Positions 1 to 7,540 of a stretch of 64,000 nt of DNA are shown piece after piece. Source of the DNA: Microbispora corallina (GTDB lineage Bacteria > Actinomycetota > Actinomycetes > Streptosporangiales > Streptosporangiaceae); the NCBI RefSeq assembly GCF_016863035.1, contig NZ_BOOC01000001.1:1-64000 (forward strand). Reading direction: 5' to 3'. How positions within the stretch are numbered: the stretch's first letter is position 1; every line of letters starts with the position of its first letter. Both the position numbers and the translations under genes were made by a program. A model generated the notes under the pieces. It was not told the DNA's origin, made no database searches, and saw only the letters and a list, made by a program, of their open reading frames with translations.

Positions 1-183
1 GCCGTCGGTCCAGAACGAATAGAAGTAGCCGTTGTTCGTGCCGGTCTGGTTGCTGGTGATCGCCGCGTGGGCGACGCCGGGCACCAGCGCCACGGCCATG
101 GCCAGCGCCACGGCGCAGGCGCGGGCGAACAGCCCGGCACGGCCGCGCCCGCGGCCTCTGCGGCGGATGGGGATGTCGTACAT
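1..183 (-). CDS. Secreted GH11 endo-1,4-beta-xylanase, N-terminal fragment cut by the window edge
   Basis: Only the first 61 codons are present. The protein starts with a basic patch ([15 protein letters not shown]), a hydrophobic signal segment rich in Ala, Val and Leu, and a likely cleavage site near GVAHA-AI. The mature start reads [19 protein letters not shown], which is the characteristic N-terminus of glycoside hydrolase family 11 xylanases. These secreted enzymes cut the beta-1,4-xylan backbone. An AGGAGGAA ribosome binding site lies about 8 nt before the ATG. The catalytic glutamates and any carbohydrate-binding module lie outside the window. The family call rests on the conserved N-terminal strand only, but that strand is distinctive. 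Confidence 0.9.
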   Translation of the reverse strand, partial: MYDIPIRRRGRGRGRAGLFARACAVALAMAVALVPGVAHAAITSNQTGTNNGYFYSFWTDG

Positions 184-381
184 CTGCGTGTTCCTCCTGG
201 TGTGAGCCGGCTGGAGGCCGGGGGCGCGCGACGACCACGGCGGTGGCGGGCGGCCGGGTGGCGGCCGCCGCTCGCCGATGTCGTGCGGCGCGCGGGGGGT
301 GGGCCGGTCGTCGTGCGGTCGACGTCCGGGGGACCAGGTCGCGACGGAGCGATTCGGATCGACGGAGCGCCCCGTCGGCAG

Positions 382-453
382 CGAAACTATCGGTTGACTG
401 GCGAAAGTATCGGCTCGCTGTCAGGCGCTTGTCAACGGTTCTCGAAACATCCC
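382..453 (-). promoter_or_regulatory. Xylanase promoter overlapped by CGAAANTATCG-type boxes
   Basis: Reading the minus strand there is a good vegetative promoter: TTGACA (complement of 430-435), an 18-nt spacer, and GATACT (complement of 406-411). Two near-identical boxes, CGAAACTATCG (382-392) and CGAAAGTATCG (402-412), lie exactly 20 bp apart; the second covers the -10 and the first sits just past the expected start of transcription. A weaker copy, CGAAACATCCC, is at 443-453. Similar CGAAANTTTCG-like palindromes have been described upstream of Streptomyces xylanase genes. The placement suggests repression lifted by xylan breakdown products. Confidence 0.6.
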
Positions 454-564
454 GGTAACCTCACCGTGGACGGAAGATTCCCGCGCAGCTCGGTCCCCGC
501 CGCCACCTGCGCAGCCGCCATCCATGTCGATCGCCGAAGCATGCCGAAGCCGCGCCCCTGTCTC

Positions 565-575
565 CGAAAGTTTCG
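565..575. promoter_or_regulatory. Perfect CGAAAGTTTCG palindrome upstream of xylanase
   Basis: CGAAAGTTTCG, flanked by one further matching C/G pair, is the best dyad of the box family seen nearer the xylanase promoter. It lies between the divergent xylanase and DHFR-like genes, about 130 bp upstream of the xylanase -35. It could be an auxiliary operator or belong to the other direction. Confidence 0.45.
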
Positions 576-636
576 GAAACCTTCTCGGTCTCCGTCAGAC
601 GGGCTCCGACCCTCCTGATGACGTCTCCCGTCGCGG

Positions 637-663
637 TGTCGATCCGGGGACGAGTCGTTCGTA
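637..663 (+). promoter_or_regulatory. Possible ECF-sigma promoter (TGTCGA-N17-CGTA)
   Basis: TGTCGA at 637-642 followed 17 nt later by CGTA at 660-663 lies about 50 nt upstream of the DHFR-like start. ECF42 sigma factors are reported to use a TGTCGA-like -35 with a short CG-rich -10, and this operon ends with an ECF42-type gene, so this may be its autoregulated promoter. The -10 match is imperfect. Confidence 0.35.
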
Positions 664-713
664 TAGCTGGTGACGGGCCGGCGAGGGGCCGGCCGCGACG
701 TGAGGAGGTCACC

Positions 714-1310
714 GTGGGCAGGGTCGTCGTGGTCGAGAACGTGACGCTCGACGGGGTCATGCAGGCGCCGGGCGGCGCTGACGAGGACGCGCGGGGAGGC
801 TTCCGGCACGGCGGCTGGGCCCGCCCGTACGCCGATCCGGTCATCGCGGAGAAGATGGGCATGGGCAGGGCCATGAGCGGGGACGGCGGGCTGCTCTTCG
901 GCCGCCGCACCTACGAGCAGTTCCACGGCTTCTGGCCGAAGCAGACCGACGGCAACCCGTTCACCGAGGTGCTCGACCGGCGACGCAAGTACGTCGCCTC
1001 GCGAAGCCTCGTGGAGCCCCTGCCCTGGAAGAACTCGGTCCTCGTGCAGGGTGACGCGGCCGATTCCGTGGCCGCGCTCAGGCGCGACGTCGAGGGCGAC
1101 CTGGTCGTGCTCGGCAGCGGCGAGCTGGTGCGGTCACTGGCGCGGGCCGGTCTGGTCGACGTCTACACGCTGGCGATCCATCCGCTCACGCTCGGCACCG
1201 GGACGAGGCTGTTCGCCGAGGGTGAGCACGCGTACGGCACGCTGGAGCTGGTCGAGGCCTCGCCGGCCCCCAACGGCGTCATCGTCGCGACCTACCGCCC
1301 GGCCGGCTGA
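714..1310 (+). CDS. Dihydrofolate reductase family (RibD C-terminal-like) protein
   Basis: A 198-residue protein. It opens VVVVENVTLDGVMQ, the usual first strand and loop of RibD-C/DHFR-like proteins, and contains LLFGRRTYEQF, VLGSGELVRSL and HPLTLGTGTRLF, all typical of the family. These proteins bind a reduced nicotinamide and are often of unknown substrate. A longer frame exists upstream, but the GTG at 714 is preceded by GAGGAGGT at a good distance, so I chose it. The gene precedes a YCII gene and an ECF42 sigma gene in the same direction; DHFR-like and DGPF genes are common partners of that sigma group. Confidence 0.85.
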   Translation: MGRVVVVENVTLDGVMQAPGGADEDARGGFRHGGWARPYADPVIAEKMGMGRAMSGDGGLLFGRRTYEQFHGFWPKQTDGNPFTEVLDRRRKYVASRSLVEPLPWKNSVLVQGDAADSVAALRRDVEGDLVVLGSGELVRSLARAGLVDVYTLAIHPLTLGTGTRLFAEGEHAYGTLELVEASPAPNGVIVATYRPAG

Positions 1311-1324
1311 GAGGATCACGTGAC

Positions 1325-1663
1325 ATGCGGCAGTACCTGCTCAGTGTGTACCAGCCCGACGGCGAGCCCCCGCCACCGGAGGTCCTCGCCCCGATCATGG
1401 CCGACCTCGGCGTCCTCGCCGAGGAGATGAAGGCCGCCGGCGCCTGGGTCTTCTCGGTCGGTCTGCGCCCGGCGAGCAGCGCGACCGTCGTGCGCTACCG
1501 CGATGGCGAGGCGCTGCTCACGGACGGCCCGTTCACCGAGGGGAAGGAGCACCTCGGCGGCTTCACCGTCATCAACGCGCCCGACCTCGACGCCGCGCTG
1601 GAGTGGGGCGCCAGGATGTCCCGCGCCGCCACGCTGCCGGTCGAGGTGCGGCCCCTGGCATGA
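1325..1663 (+). CDS. YCII-family (DGPF domain) protein
   Basis: A 112-residue single-domain protein of the YCII/DGPF family. The hallmark TDGPF followed by [10 protein letters not shown] is present around residues 62-76, and the alpha-beta ferredoxin-like pattern begins MRQYLLSVY. The biochemical function of the family is not settled. The stop codon overlaps the next start (ATGA), so it is probably translationally coupled to the ECF sigma gene. DGPF proteins are the defining genomic neighbours of ECF42 sigma factors, which supports a functional link. Confidence 0.9.
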   Translation: MRQYLLSVYQPDGEPPPPEVLAPIMADLGVLAEEMKAAGAWVFSVGLRPASSATVVRYRDGEALLTDGPFTEGKEHLGGFTVINAPDLDAALEWGARMSRAATLPVEVRPLA

Positions 1664-1722
1664 ACGGCGACATGACCGGCGACATGAACGGCGATACGAA
1701 CCGCGGTATGAACGGCGGCGAC
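1660..1722 (+). repeat. 24-bp tandem repeat at the ECF42 start
   Basis: Units begin at 1660, 1684 and 1708 (about 2.6 copies), each opening with ATGAACGGCG. They encode a Met-Asn-Gly-Asp-rich N-terminus and supply three in-frame ATG codons. Confidence 0.7.
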
Positions 1723-2922
1723 ATCGAGGGGATCTTCCGGAAGGAGTACGGCCGGGCGGTCGCCGTCCTGGTCCGCGTGTTCGGCGACATCGACCTCGCC
1801 GAGGAGGCGGTGCAGGACGCGTTCGCCTCGGCCGTGCGGCGCTGGCCGGTCGACGGGCCGCCCCCCAGCCCGGCCGGGTGGATCATCACGACGGCCCGCA
1901 ACCGGGCGATCGACCGCCTGCGCCGCGAGTCGACGCGAGCCGGCCGGCAGGCCGAGGCGCTGCTGGTGCACGCGCCCGGCGACGCACCCGATCCCGGACA
2001 GGAGGGCCCGGTGGACGACGACCGGCTCCGGCTGATCTTCACCTGCTGCCATCCGGCGCTCGCGCCCGCCGCCCGCGTGGCGCTCACGCTCCGGCTGCTC
2101 GGAGGGCTGTCCACGGCCGAGATCGCGCGTGCGTTCCTCGTGCCGGAACCGACCATGGCCCAGCGGCTCGTCCGGGCCAAGGCCAAGATCCGTGACGCCG
2201 GCATCCCGTACCGGGTGCCGCGCGACGCCGATCTGCCCGACCGCCTCCACGCGGTCCTCGCCGTCGTCTACCTGATCTTCAACGAGGGCTACACCGCGAG
2301 CTCGGGCGGCGAGCTCGCCCGCGACGACCTGAGCGCAGAGGCCGTACGGCTCGGGCGGCTGCTCGCGGCGCTGATGCCCGACGAGCCGGAGGTGCTCGGC
2401 CTGCTCGCGCTCATGCTGCTGATCGAGGCGCGGCGGCCGGCCCGCACCGGTCCGGACGGCGAGCTCGTGCGGCTCGGCGACCAGGACCGCGGGCTGTGGG
2501 ACCGCGCGCTGATCGCGGAGGGCCGCGCGCTGCTCAGGGAGTGCCTGCGCCGGGACCGGCCCGGCCCCTACCAGGTGCAGGCCGCCGTCAACGCCGTGCA
2601 CAGCGAGGCCGCCACCGCCGCCGGCACCGACTGGCGGCAGATCCTCGCCCTGTACGACCACCTGGCCGCGCTGACGCCCACGCCGGTCGTCGCGCTGCAC
2701 CGTGCGGTCGCGGTGGCCGAGGTGCACGGCCCCGCCGCCGCCCTGCCGCTCGTGGACGCCCTCCACGGCCTCGACCGCCACCACGTCCTCCACGCCGTGC
2801 GCGCCGACCTGCTCCGCCGCCTCGGCCGTACGGAGGACGCGGCGGCGGCCTACCGGCGGGCCGCCGAGCTCACCGGCAACGCCGCCGAGCGCCGCTACCT
2901 CCGCTCCCGGGCCGCCTGCTGA
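1660..2922 (+). CDS. ECF42-type sigma factor with C-terminal TPR-like extension
   Basis: A 420-residue protein. Sigma region 2 is around residues 20-90 ([19 protein letters not shown], then [19 protein letters not shown]). Region 4 is around 125-175 ([30 protein letters not shown]). A long alpha-helical extension of about 230 residues begins [13 protein letters not shown] and contains repeated helical pairs, as in ECF42 proteins. In that group the extension replaces an anti-sigma factor in controlling activity, and none is encoded here. The ATG at 1660 overlaps the YCII stop; in-frame ATGs at 1684 and 1708 lie in a 24-bp repeat and are alternative starts. GC and codon use match the neighbours. 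Confidence 0.9.
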   Translation: MNGDMTGDMNGDTNRGMNGGDIEGIFRKEYGRAVAVLVRVFGDIDLAEEAVQDAFASAVRRWPVDGPPPSPAGWIITTARNRAIDRLRRESTRAGRQAEALLVHAPGDAPDPGQEGPVDDDRLRLIFTCCHPALAPAARVALTLRLLGGLSTAEIARAFLVPEPTMAQRLVRAKAKIRDAGIPYRVPRDADLPDRLHAVLAVVYLIFNEGYTASSGGELARDDLSAEAVRLGRLLAALMPDEPEVLGLLALMLLIEARRPARTGPDGELVRLGDQDRGLWDRALIAEGRALLRECLRRDRPGPYQVQAAVNAVHSEAATAAGTDWRQILALYDHLAALTPTPVVALHRAVAVAEVHGPAAALPLVDALHGLDRHHVLHAVRADLLRRLGRTEDAAAAYRRAAELTGNAAERRYLRSRAAC

Positions 2923-2942
2923 ATGTGTCGGCGCGTCGGGGG

Positions 2943-4271
2943 TCACGTGCCGGGCCGGTCGACGCGCTTCGCGGCCGTCGGGCTCGCCTGGTCTCCGACT
3001 GCGGTCAGGAGGATCCGGCGTTGCCGGTCGCTGAGGTCGGCGACCTGCTCTCCGGCGCCGATGCCGGTGGCGGCGAGAAGGGTGCGGACGGACTGGGCGG
3101 TGGCGCCGGGCAGGGCGCGCAGGACGCTGCGGACGGGGGTCTGCCGGGTGACCGGATCCGTGCGCTCGAGGACCTGGGTGAGGCTGAGCCGTCCGGACCT
3201 GACCGCCCGGCTCAGCTCACTCCGGCTGAGCGGCGCGGCCGCCTCCGGCGGCTGATCAGGCAGGCGGCCATGTGCCGTTGAACCCGCCGATGAGGTGGTG
3301 TGCGAGGTCGGCGGGAGCCCTGAGGCCGGGTGGTCCTGCTGCTTGCGGCGCGGGGGCGCGGTGGGTGCGGGCGTCACCGTCATGGCCGCCTCCGCGCTGT
3401 CCAGCTCGGCGGACATCGTCCCGCCGGCGGCCTCCTCGTGACCGTCGTCGCCGTCGAGGGTGTGCGCGCCGGCCAGGAGGATGCCCGCCCCCGCCGCCGC
3501 GCCGGCGGCGATGGCGATGTGCCGCGGGGACAGGCGCCCGCTCTCCTGTCTGCCGGCGGCGAGCTTCATCCCGACGATGGCGGTGCGACAGAGCACGCCC
3601 ATGACGACGGCGAGCAGGATCGGGACGATCCGGTCCGGCAGGGGGCTGAGGGACGCGGTCAGCACGCCGACCGCCGGGCTGAGGCAGGCCACGACCAGCC
3701 AGGGGACGAGCCGCCGCCTGGCGATGTCGAGCAGCGCGGCCAGCGCCAGGCCCTCGCTGGCCGAGTGCACGACCAGGGCGATGACGACCACGACGGAGGC
3801 CGTCAGGGCGAGGGCGGCGCCCTCGATGGCCCGGTGCAGGGTGAGCGCGGCGGCGGTGCCCATGCCGCCGAAGACCGCCGCGTCCACGCCCTGTTTCACC
3901 CGCCGGTGCAGGCCGGGGGCGTGCATCCCGGCTCGGGGCGGCTGGTCGTCCGGGCAGGCGCAGCCGCGGCGGGTGAAGTAGGTGATGACGAGGAACCCGA
4001 ATCCGGCCGACAGGCCCAGCGCCCAGGGCGGGACGCCGGCCTCGGCCGCCTCCGCCCACGCGTCGGGGGCGAGGTCGACGAGAGCGGTGACCAGGATCAT
4101 CGCCGACGCGACGGCCAGCCACAGGCTCATCCGCTTCGAGTTGCGCCGGGCGAGGAACGCGCCGACGAGGGTGGAGACGCAGACGAGCAGGACCGCGCCC
4201 ACCGCCTCCGGCCGGGGCGCCTGAACGGCGGACACGGGCCCCATGGCCCACACGACGGTCCATGACGACAT
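2943..4271 (-). CDS. ZIP-family metal transporter fused to an IHF/S13-like C-terminal domain
   Basis: A 442-residue protein. The N-terminal ~250 residues form a multi-pass membrane domain with the two metal-binding helices expected of ZIP transporters: HRAIEG and HSASEG (HxxxEG pattern). A CACPDD motif sits in a cytoplasmic loop. After a variable linker (about 260-340) the last ~95 residues read like the actinobacterial integration host factor fold: SLTQVLERTD, VRSVLRALPGAT, LLAATGIG and LSDRQRRILL. That helix-two-turn-helix domain normally binds DNA. The open reading frame is continuous. It is divergent from an ArsR regulator and a CDF-like gene, so a role in metal uptake is likely. What the extra domain does on a membrane protein is unknown. 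Confidence 0.75.
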   Translation of the reverse strand: MSSWTVVWAMGPVSAVQAPRPEAVGAVLLVCVSTLVGAFLARRNSKRMSLWLAVASAMILVTALVDLAPDAWAEAAEAGVPPWALGLSAGFGFLVITYFTRRGCACPDDQPPRAGMHAPGLHRRVKQGVDAAVFGGMGTAAALTLHRAIEGAALALTASVVVVIALVVHSASEGLALAALLDIARRRLVPWLVVACLSPAVGVLTASLSPLPDRIVPILLAVVMGVLCRTAIVGMKLAAGRQESGRLSPRHIAIAAGAAAGAGILLAGAHTLDGDDGHEEAAGGTMSAELDSAEAAMTVTPAPTAPPRRKQQDHPASGLPPTSHTTSSAGSTAHGRLPDQPPEAAAPLSRSELSRAVRSGRLSLTQVLERTDPVTRQTPVRSVLRALPGATAQSVRTLLAATGIGAGEQVADLSDRQRRILLTAVGDQASPTAAKRVDRPGT

Positions 4272-4377
4272 GCGTGAGCACCTCCTTGATCTGCTGAACG
4301 GGTGGAAAGTCGTGGCCGGACCGCACGGCGGACGCCGGATGCGGCCTGTTTACTCTCCGTAGTTATCCAGTTACCTT

Positions 4378-4403
4378 CCCACTTACACATGTGAGCGAGT
4401 GGG
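4378..4403. promoter_or_regulatory. Imperfect dyad, candidate ArsR operator
   Basis: CCCACT (4378-4383) and AGTGGG (4398-4403) flank an inner CACATGTG palindrome. The dyad lies in the 180-bp gap between the divergent ZIP and ArsR genes, where a metal-responsive repressor of both would be expected to bind. Confidence 0.45.
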
Positions 4404-4451
4404 CAAGTATGGATTGCCCGTTCGTGGCGGCGGCGAGAGGGTGACAGACCG

Positions 4452-4931
4452 ATGGCCAGGCCAGGAGATGTCTTGACGGCAGGAATCGGCGGACACATAC
4501 TCCGTCGAATGAGCGAGCGTTCACATGTCGTGCCCCTGGCGCCCGACGGCTGCGCGGTCCGGGTGGTGGACGCCGAACGGGTGGCCGGTGTCCGCGAGGC
4601 GTTGCCGTCCGAGGAGACGGTCGGCGACCTGGCGCGGGTCTTCGGGCTGCTCGCCGATCCGGGGCGGCTGCGCCTGATAGCGGCGATGCTCGAAGGGGGA
4701 GAGATGTGCGTGTGCGACCTGGCGGCCGCGACCGGCCACAGCATGTCGGCCGCGTCGCACGCCCTGCGACTGCTGCGCGCCAACCGGGTGGTGAGGGTCC
4801 GCCGCAGCGGGCGGATGTCCTACTACCGGCTCGCCGACAGCCACGTCCGGATGCTGTTCGACCTGGCCCTCGTCCACGTCCGGCACGAGGGTCACGCGCG
4901 TCCGGACGACGAAAGCGAGATGAGGCGATGA
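4452..4931 (+). CDS. ArsR/SmtB-family metal-sensing repressor
   Basis: A 159-residue winged-helix regulator. The core is at about residues 55-150: LARVFGLLADPGRLRLIAAML, then CVCDLAAATGHSMSAASHALRLL for the recognition helix region, and VRVRRSGRMSYYRL for the wing. Two possible metal sites are visible: the CVC pair in alpha-3 and a DSH...H...H pattern in the C-terminal alpha-5 helix (DSHVRMLFDLALVHVRHEGH), as in SmtB-type zinc, nickel or cobalt sensors. A Met at 4509 is an alternative start. The stop overlaps the next start (ATGA). It probably represses itself, the CDF-like gene and the divergent ZIP gene. Confidence 0.9.
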   Translation: MARPGDVLTAGIGGHILRRMSERSHVVPLAPDGCAVRVVDAERVAGVREALPSEETVGDLARVFGLLADPGRLRLIAAMLEGGEMCVCDLAAATGHSMSAASHALRLLRANRVVRVRRSGRMSYYRLADSHVRMLFDLALVHVRHEGHARPDDESEMRR

Positions 4932-5656
4932 CCGAGCACCCGCCCGCCCTGCCGTCCACTCCTGCGGACACCCCGGCCTGCGCCTGCGCGGACGCCTGCT
5001 GCGGCTCCGCCGCCGCGGCGGCGGTCCCCGCCTCCGGGGCGCAGCGAGCCGGTCGCGACGAGGGCTGGGTGCGGGCGGCCCGCTGGGCCAGGGCCCTGTC
5101 ATGGGTCAGCCTGGTCTGGATGACGGTCGAAGGGGCCGCCGGCATCGCCGCGGGCGTGGCCGCCGCCTCCATCGCGCTGATCGGGTGGGCGCTGTCATCC
5201 GCCGTGGAGGGGCTGGCAAGCGTCATCGTCATCTGGCGCTTCACCGGCTCCCGCACCCTGTCGGAGACCGCCGAAGGGCGCGCCCAGAAGGCCGTCGCGG
5301 TCTCGTTCTGGCTGCTGGCCCCCTACGTGGCCGTCGAGGCCGTGCACAAGCTCGTCTCCGGGCAGGCGGCCGAGTCCAGCGTGCCCGGCATCGTCCTCAC
5401 CGCGCTCAGCCTCGTCCTCATGCCGCTGCTCGGCATCGCCAAGCACCGGCTCGGCGCCCGGCTCGGCTCCGGCGCCACCGCCGGGGAGGGCACCCAGAAT
5501 CTCCTGTGCGCCTATCTGGCCGGCGCGGTCCTGGCCGGTCTGGCCGCCAACGCGTGGCTCGGCTGGTGGTGGCTGGATCCCCTGATCGGCCTGGCCGTCG
5601 CCGCCGTCGCCGTCACGGAGGGACGCGACGCGTGGCGCGGTGAGGAGTGCTGCTGA
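4928..5656 (+). CDS. CDF-like cation transporter with Cys-rich N-terminus
   Basis: A 242-residue membrane protein with about five or six hydrophobic segments in the pattern of the cation diffusion facilitator transmembrane domain. The N-terminus carries a cysteine cluster (CACADACCG) and the protein ends EECC, both plausible metal ligands. The membrane acidic site usually seen as HxxxD or DxxxD is not clear: the equivalent stretch reads GWALSSAVEGLASV. The cytoplasmic C-terminal domain of classical CDF proteins is missing. It is translationally coupled to the ArsR gene, so metal export or sequestration under ArsR control is the likely role. Confidence 0.7.
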   Translation: MTEHPPALPSTPADTPACACADACCGSAAAAAVPASGAQRAGRDEGWVRAARWARALSWVSLVWMTVEGAAGIAAGVAAASIALIGWALSSAVEGLASVIVIWRFTGSRTLSETAEGRAQKAVAVSFWLLAPYVAVEAVHKLVSGQAAESSVPGIVLTALSLVLMPLLGIAKHRLGARLGSGATAGEGTQNLLCAYLAGAVLAGLAANAWLGWWWLDPLIGLAVAAVAVTEGRDAWRGEECC

Positions 5657-5785
5657 CGGCGCCACGAGCTGTATCGCGAGTCGGACTCATACCTTTACGG
5701 GCCTTCACGGATTCTCCAACTGCGGCTAGTTTTCCCGATCAGTACGTATCGGGGACCCCTGTCATTGGACCCGGAGGAGAGCCCA

Positions 5786-7336
5786 ATGCGCATCGCCCTC
5801 GGCACGAGAGTGGGCGCCGCCACCGCGGCCGCCGCCCTCATGCTTCCGCTCGTACCGGCCTCGCCGGCGAGCGCCGACCCCGACCCCGCGCAGATCGCGC
5901 AGTCGGTGGCCGTGTCCGGCATCAAGAAGCACCTGCAGAAACTGCAGGAGATCGCCAACGCCAACGGCGGCACCCGCGCCGCCGGGACGCCCGGTTTCGA
6001 CGCCTCTCGCGACTATGTGGCGAGCCAGCTCAAGAAGGCCGGCTACGCCGTCACCGTCCAGCCGTTCCAGTTCCCGTACTTCCGGGAGAACTCCACAGCG
6101 GTGCTCCAGCGGACCGCGCCCTCCCCCAAGACGTACGCCCCCACCCCGCCCGACGGCAGCAGTGTGGGCGACTTCGCCACGATGACCTACTCGGGGTCCG
6201 GCGACGTCACAGCCTCCGTGCAGAACGTCGACCTGATGCTGCCGCCCGGCCCCACGCCGAGCAGCTCGACCTCCGGGTGCGAGGCCGCCGACTTCGCCGG
6301 GTTCACGCCGGGCGGCATCGCGCTGCTCCAGCGCGGCACCTGCACCTTCCAGGTCAAGGCGGAGAACGCGCAGGCCGCGGGCGCGTCCGGGGCGATCATC
6401 ATGAACGAGGGCCAGCCGGGGCGCACCGACACGCTCCAGGGCACGCTGGGCGAGCCGACCGTGCACATCCCCGTGGTCGGCGTCAGCTTCGCCGTCGGCC
6501 AGGAGCTCTCCACCGCCGGGACCGCGGTGCGCGTGAAGACCGACACCACGAGCGAGATCCGCACGACCCAGAACGTCATCGCCGACTCCAAGTGGGGCGA
6601 CCCGGCCAAGGTGGTCCAGCTCGGAGCGCACCTCGACAGCGTGCCGGCGGGACCGGGAATCAACGACAACGGCTCGGGCAGCGCCACGATCCTGGAGATC
6701 GCCTCGAAGCTCGGCAGGATCCCGACGCGCAACAAGCTGCGTTTCTCCTTCTGGAGCGCGGAGGAGCTGGGCCTGCTCGGGTCCGAGCACTACGTCGCGA
6801 GCCTGTCGCCGGCCGACCTGGCCAAGATCAGGCTGTACCTGAACTTCGACATGGTCGCCTCCCCCAACTACGCGCTGAAGATCTACGACGGTGACGACTC
6901 GGACGCGGTGGGCTCGCCCGCCGGTCCCCCCGGATCCGACGAGATCGAGAAGCTCTTCGAGAAGTACTTCGACACCATCCGTCAGGGCCACGTGGGCACC
7001 GACTTCGACGGCCGGTCCGACTACGGCCCGTTCATCGCGGCCGGCATCCCGGCGGGCGGGCTGTTCACCGGCGCCGAGGGCGTCAAGACCCCCGAGGAGC
7101 AGGCGTTGTTCGGCGGCACCGCCGGCCAGGCCTACGACTCCTGCTACCACCAGGCCTGCGACACGATCGCCAACATCAACGACAAGGCCCTGCTGCTGAA
7201 CGCCGGCGCCATCGCCACCGCGACCGTGGTGTACGCGTTCAGCCGCGACCTGCCCGGCCCGGACACGCGTACCACCGCGCGGACCGCGGCGGCTCGATCC
7301 GCCCAGACCGGCCTCCGCGGGCGGGCCGCCGAGTAA
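5786..7336 (+). CDS. Secreted M28-family zinc aminopeptidase with PA domain
   Basis: A 516-residue exported peptidase. A signal peptide (MRIALGTRVG, hydrophobic stretch, cut near ASADP) is followed by a PA insertion domain (about residues 165-250, including GIALLQRGTCTF). The M28 catalytic core shows GAHLDSVPAGPGINDNGSG with metal-binding His and Asp, SAEELGLLGSEHY with the catalytic and metal Glu, NFDMVASPN and a final HQACDTIANIND. This is the layout of Streptomyces griseus-type aminopeptidases, which remove N-terminal hydrophobic residues. The ATG at 5786 follows GGAGGAG and starts the signal peptide, so I preferred it to the ATG at 5765. Confidence 0.92.
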   Translation: MRIALGTRVGAATAAAALMLPLVPASPASADPDPAQIAQSVAVSGIKKHLQKLQEIANANGGTRAAGTPGFDASRDYVASQLKKAGYAVTVQPFQFPYFRENSTAVLQRTAPSPKTYAPTPPDGSSVGDFATMTYSGSGDVTASVQNVDLMLPPGPTPSSSTSGCEAADFAGFTPGGIALLQRGTCTFQVKAENAQAAGASGAIIMNEGQPGRTDTLQGTLGEPTVHIPVVGVSFAVGQELSTAGTAVRVKTDTTSEIRTTQNVIADSKWGDPAKVVQLGAHLDSVPAGPGINDNGSGSATILEIASKLGRIPTRNKLRFSFWSAEELGLLGSEHYVASLSPADLAKIRLYLNFDMVASPNYALKIYDGDDSDAVGSPAGPPGSDEIEKLFEKYFDTIRQGHVGTDFDGRSDYGPFIAAGIPAGGLFTGAEGVKTPEEQALFGGTAGQAYDSCYHQACDTIANINDKALLLNAGAIATATVVYAFSRDLPGPDTRTTARTAAARSAQTGLRGRAAE

Positions 7337-7380
7337 CAGGACAGACCCGGCCGTGGCGTGGCCGTGACCGCGTCGAAGGA

Positions 7381-7447
7381 CCCGGCCGGCGGCCCGCCGG
7401 CCGGGCCCAGGCGTCCGGCGATCCCCGAGATCCTGATCGCCGGACGC
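7381..7447. terminator. Two strong hairpins between convergent genes
   Basis: CCCGGCCGGCGG (7381-7392) pairs with CCGCCGGCCGGG (7394-7405), and GCGTCCGGCGAT (7411-7422) pairs with ATCGCCGGACGC (7436-7447). Both have perfect 12-bp arms and lie between the convergent aminopeptidase and propeller genes, so they probably terminate both. Confidence 0.75.
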
Positions 7448-7540
7448 CTTCCCGTCGTCACGGTTGTGACAGAGCGGCCCGGTCCGTTCCGCCAGTGACA
7501 GTGGCCGGCGGGCCCCGGGTACCGGACCTGCTCGACGGGG

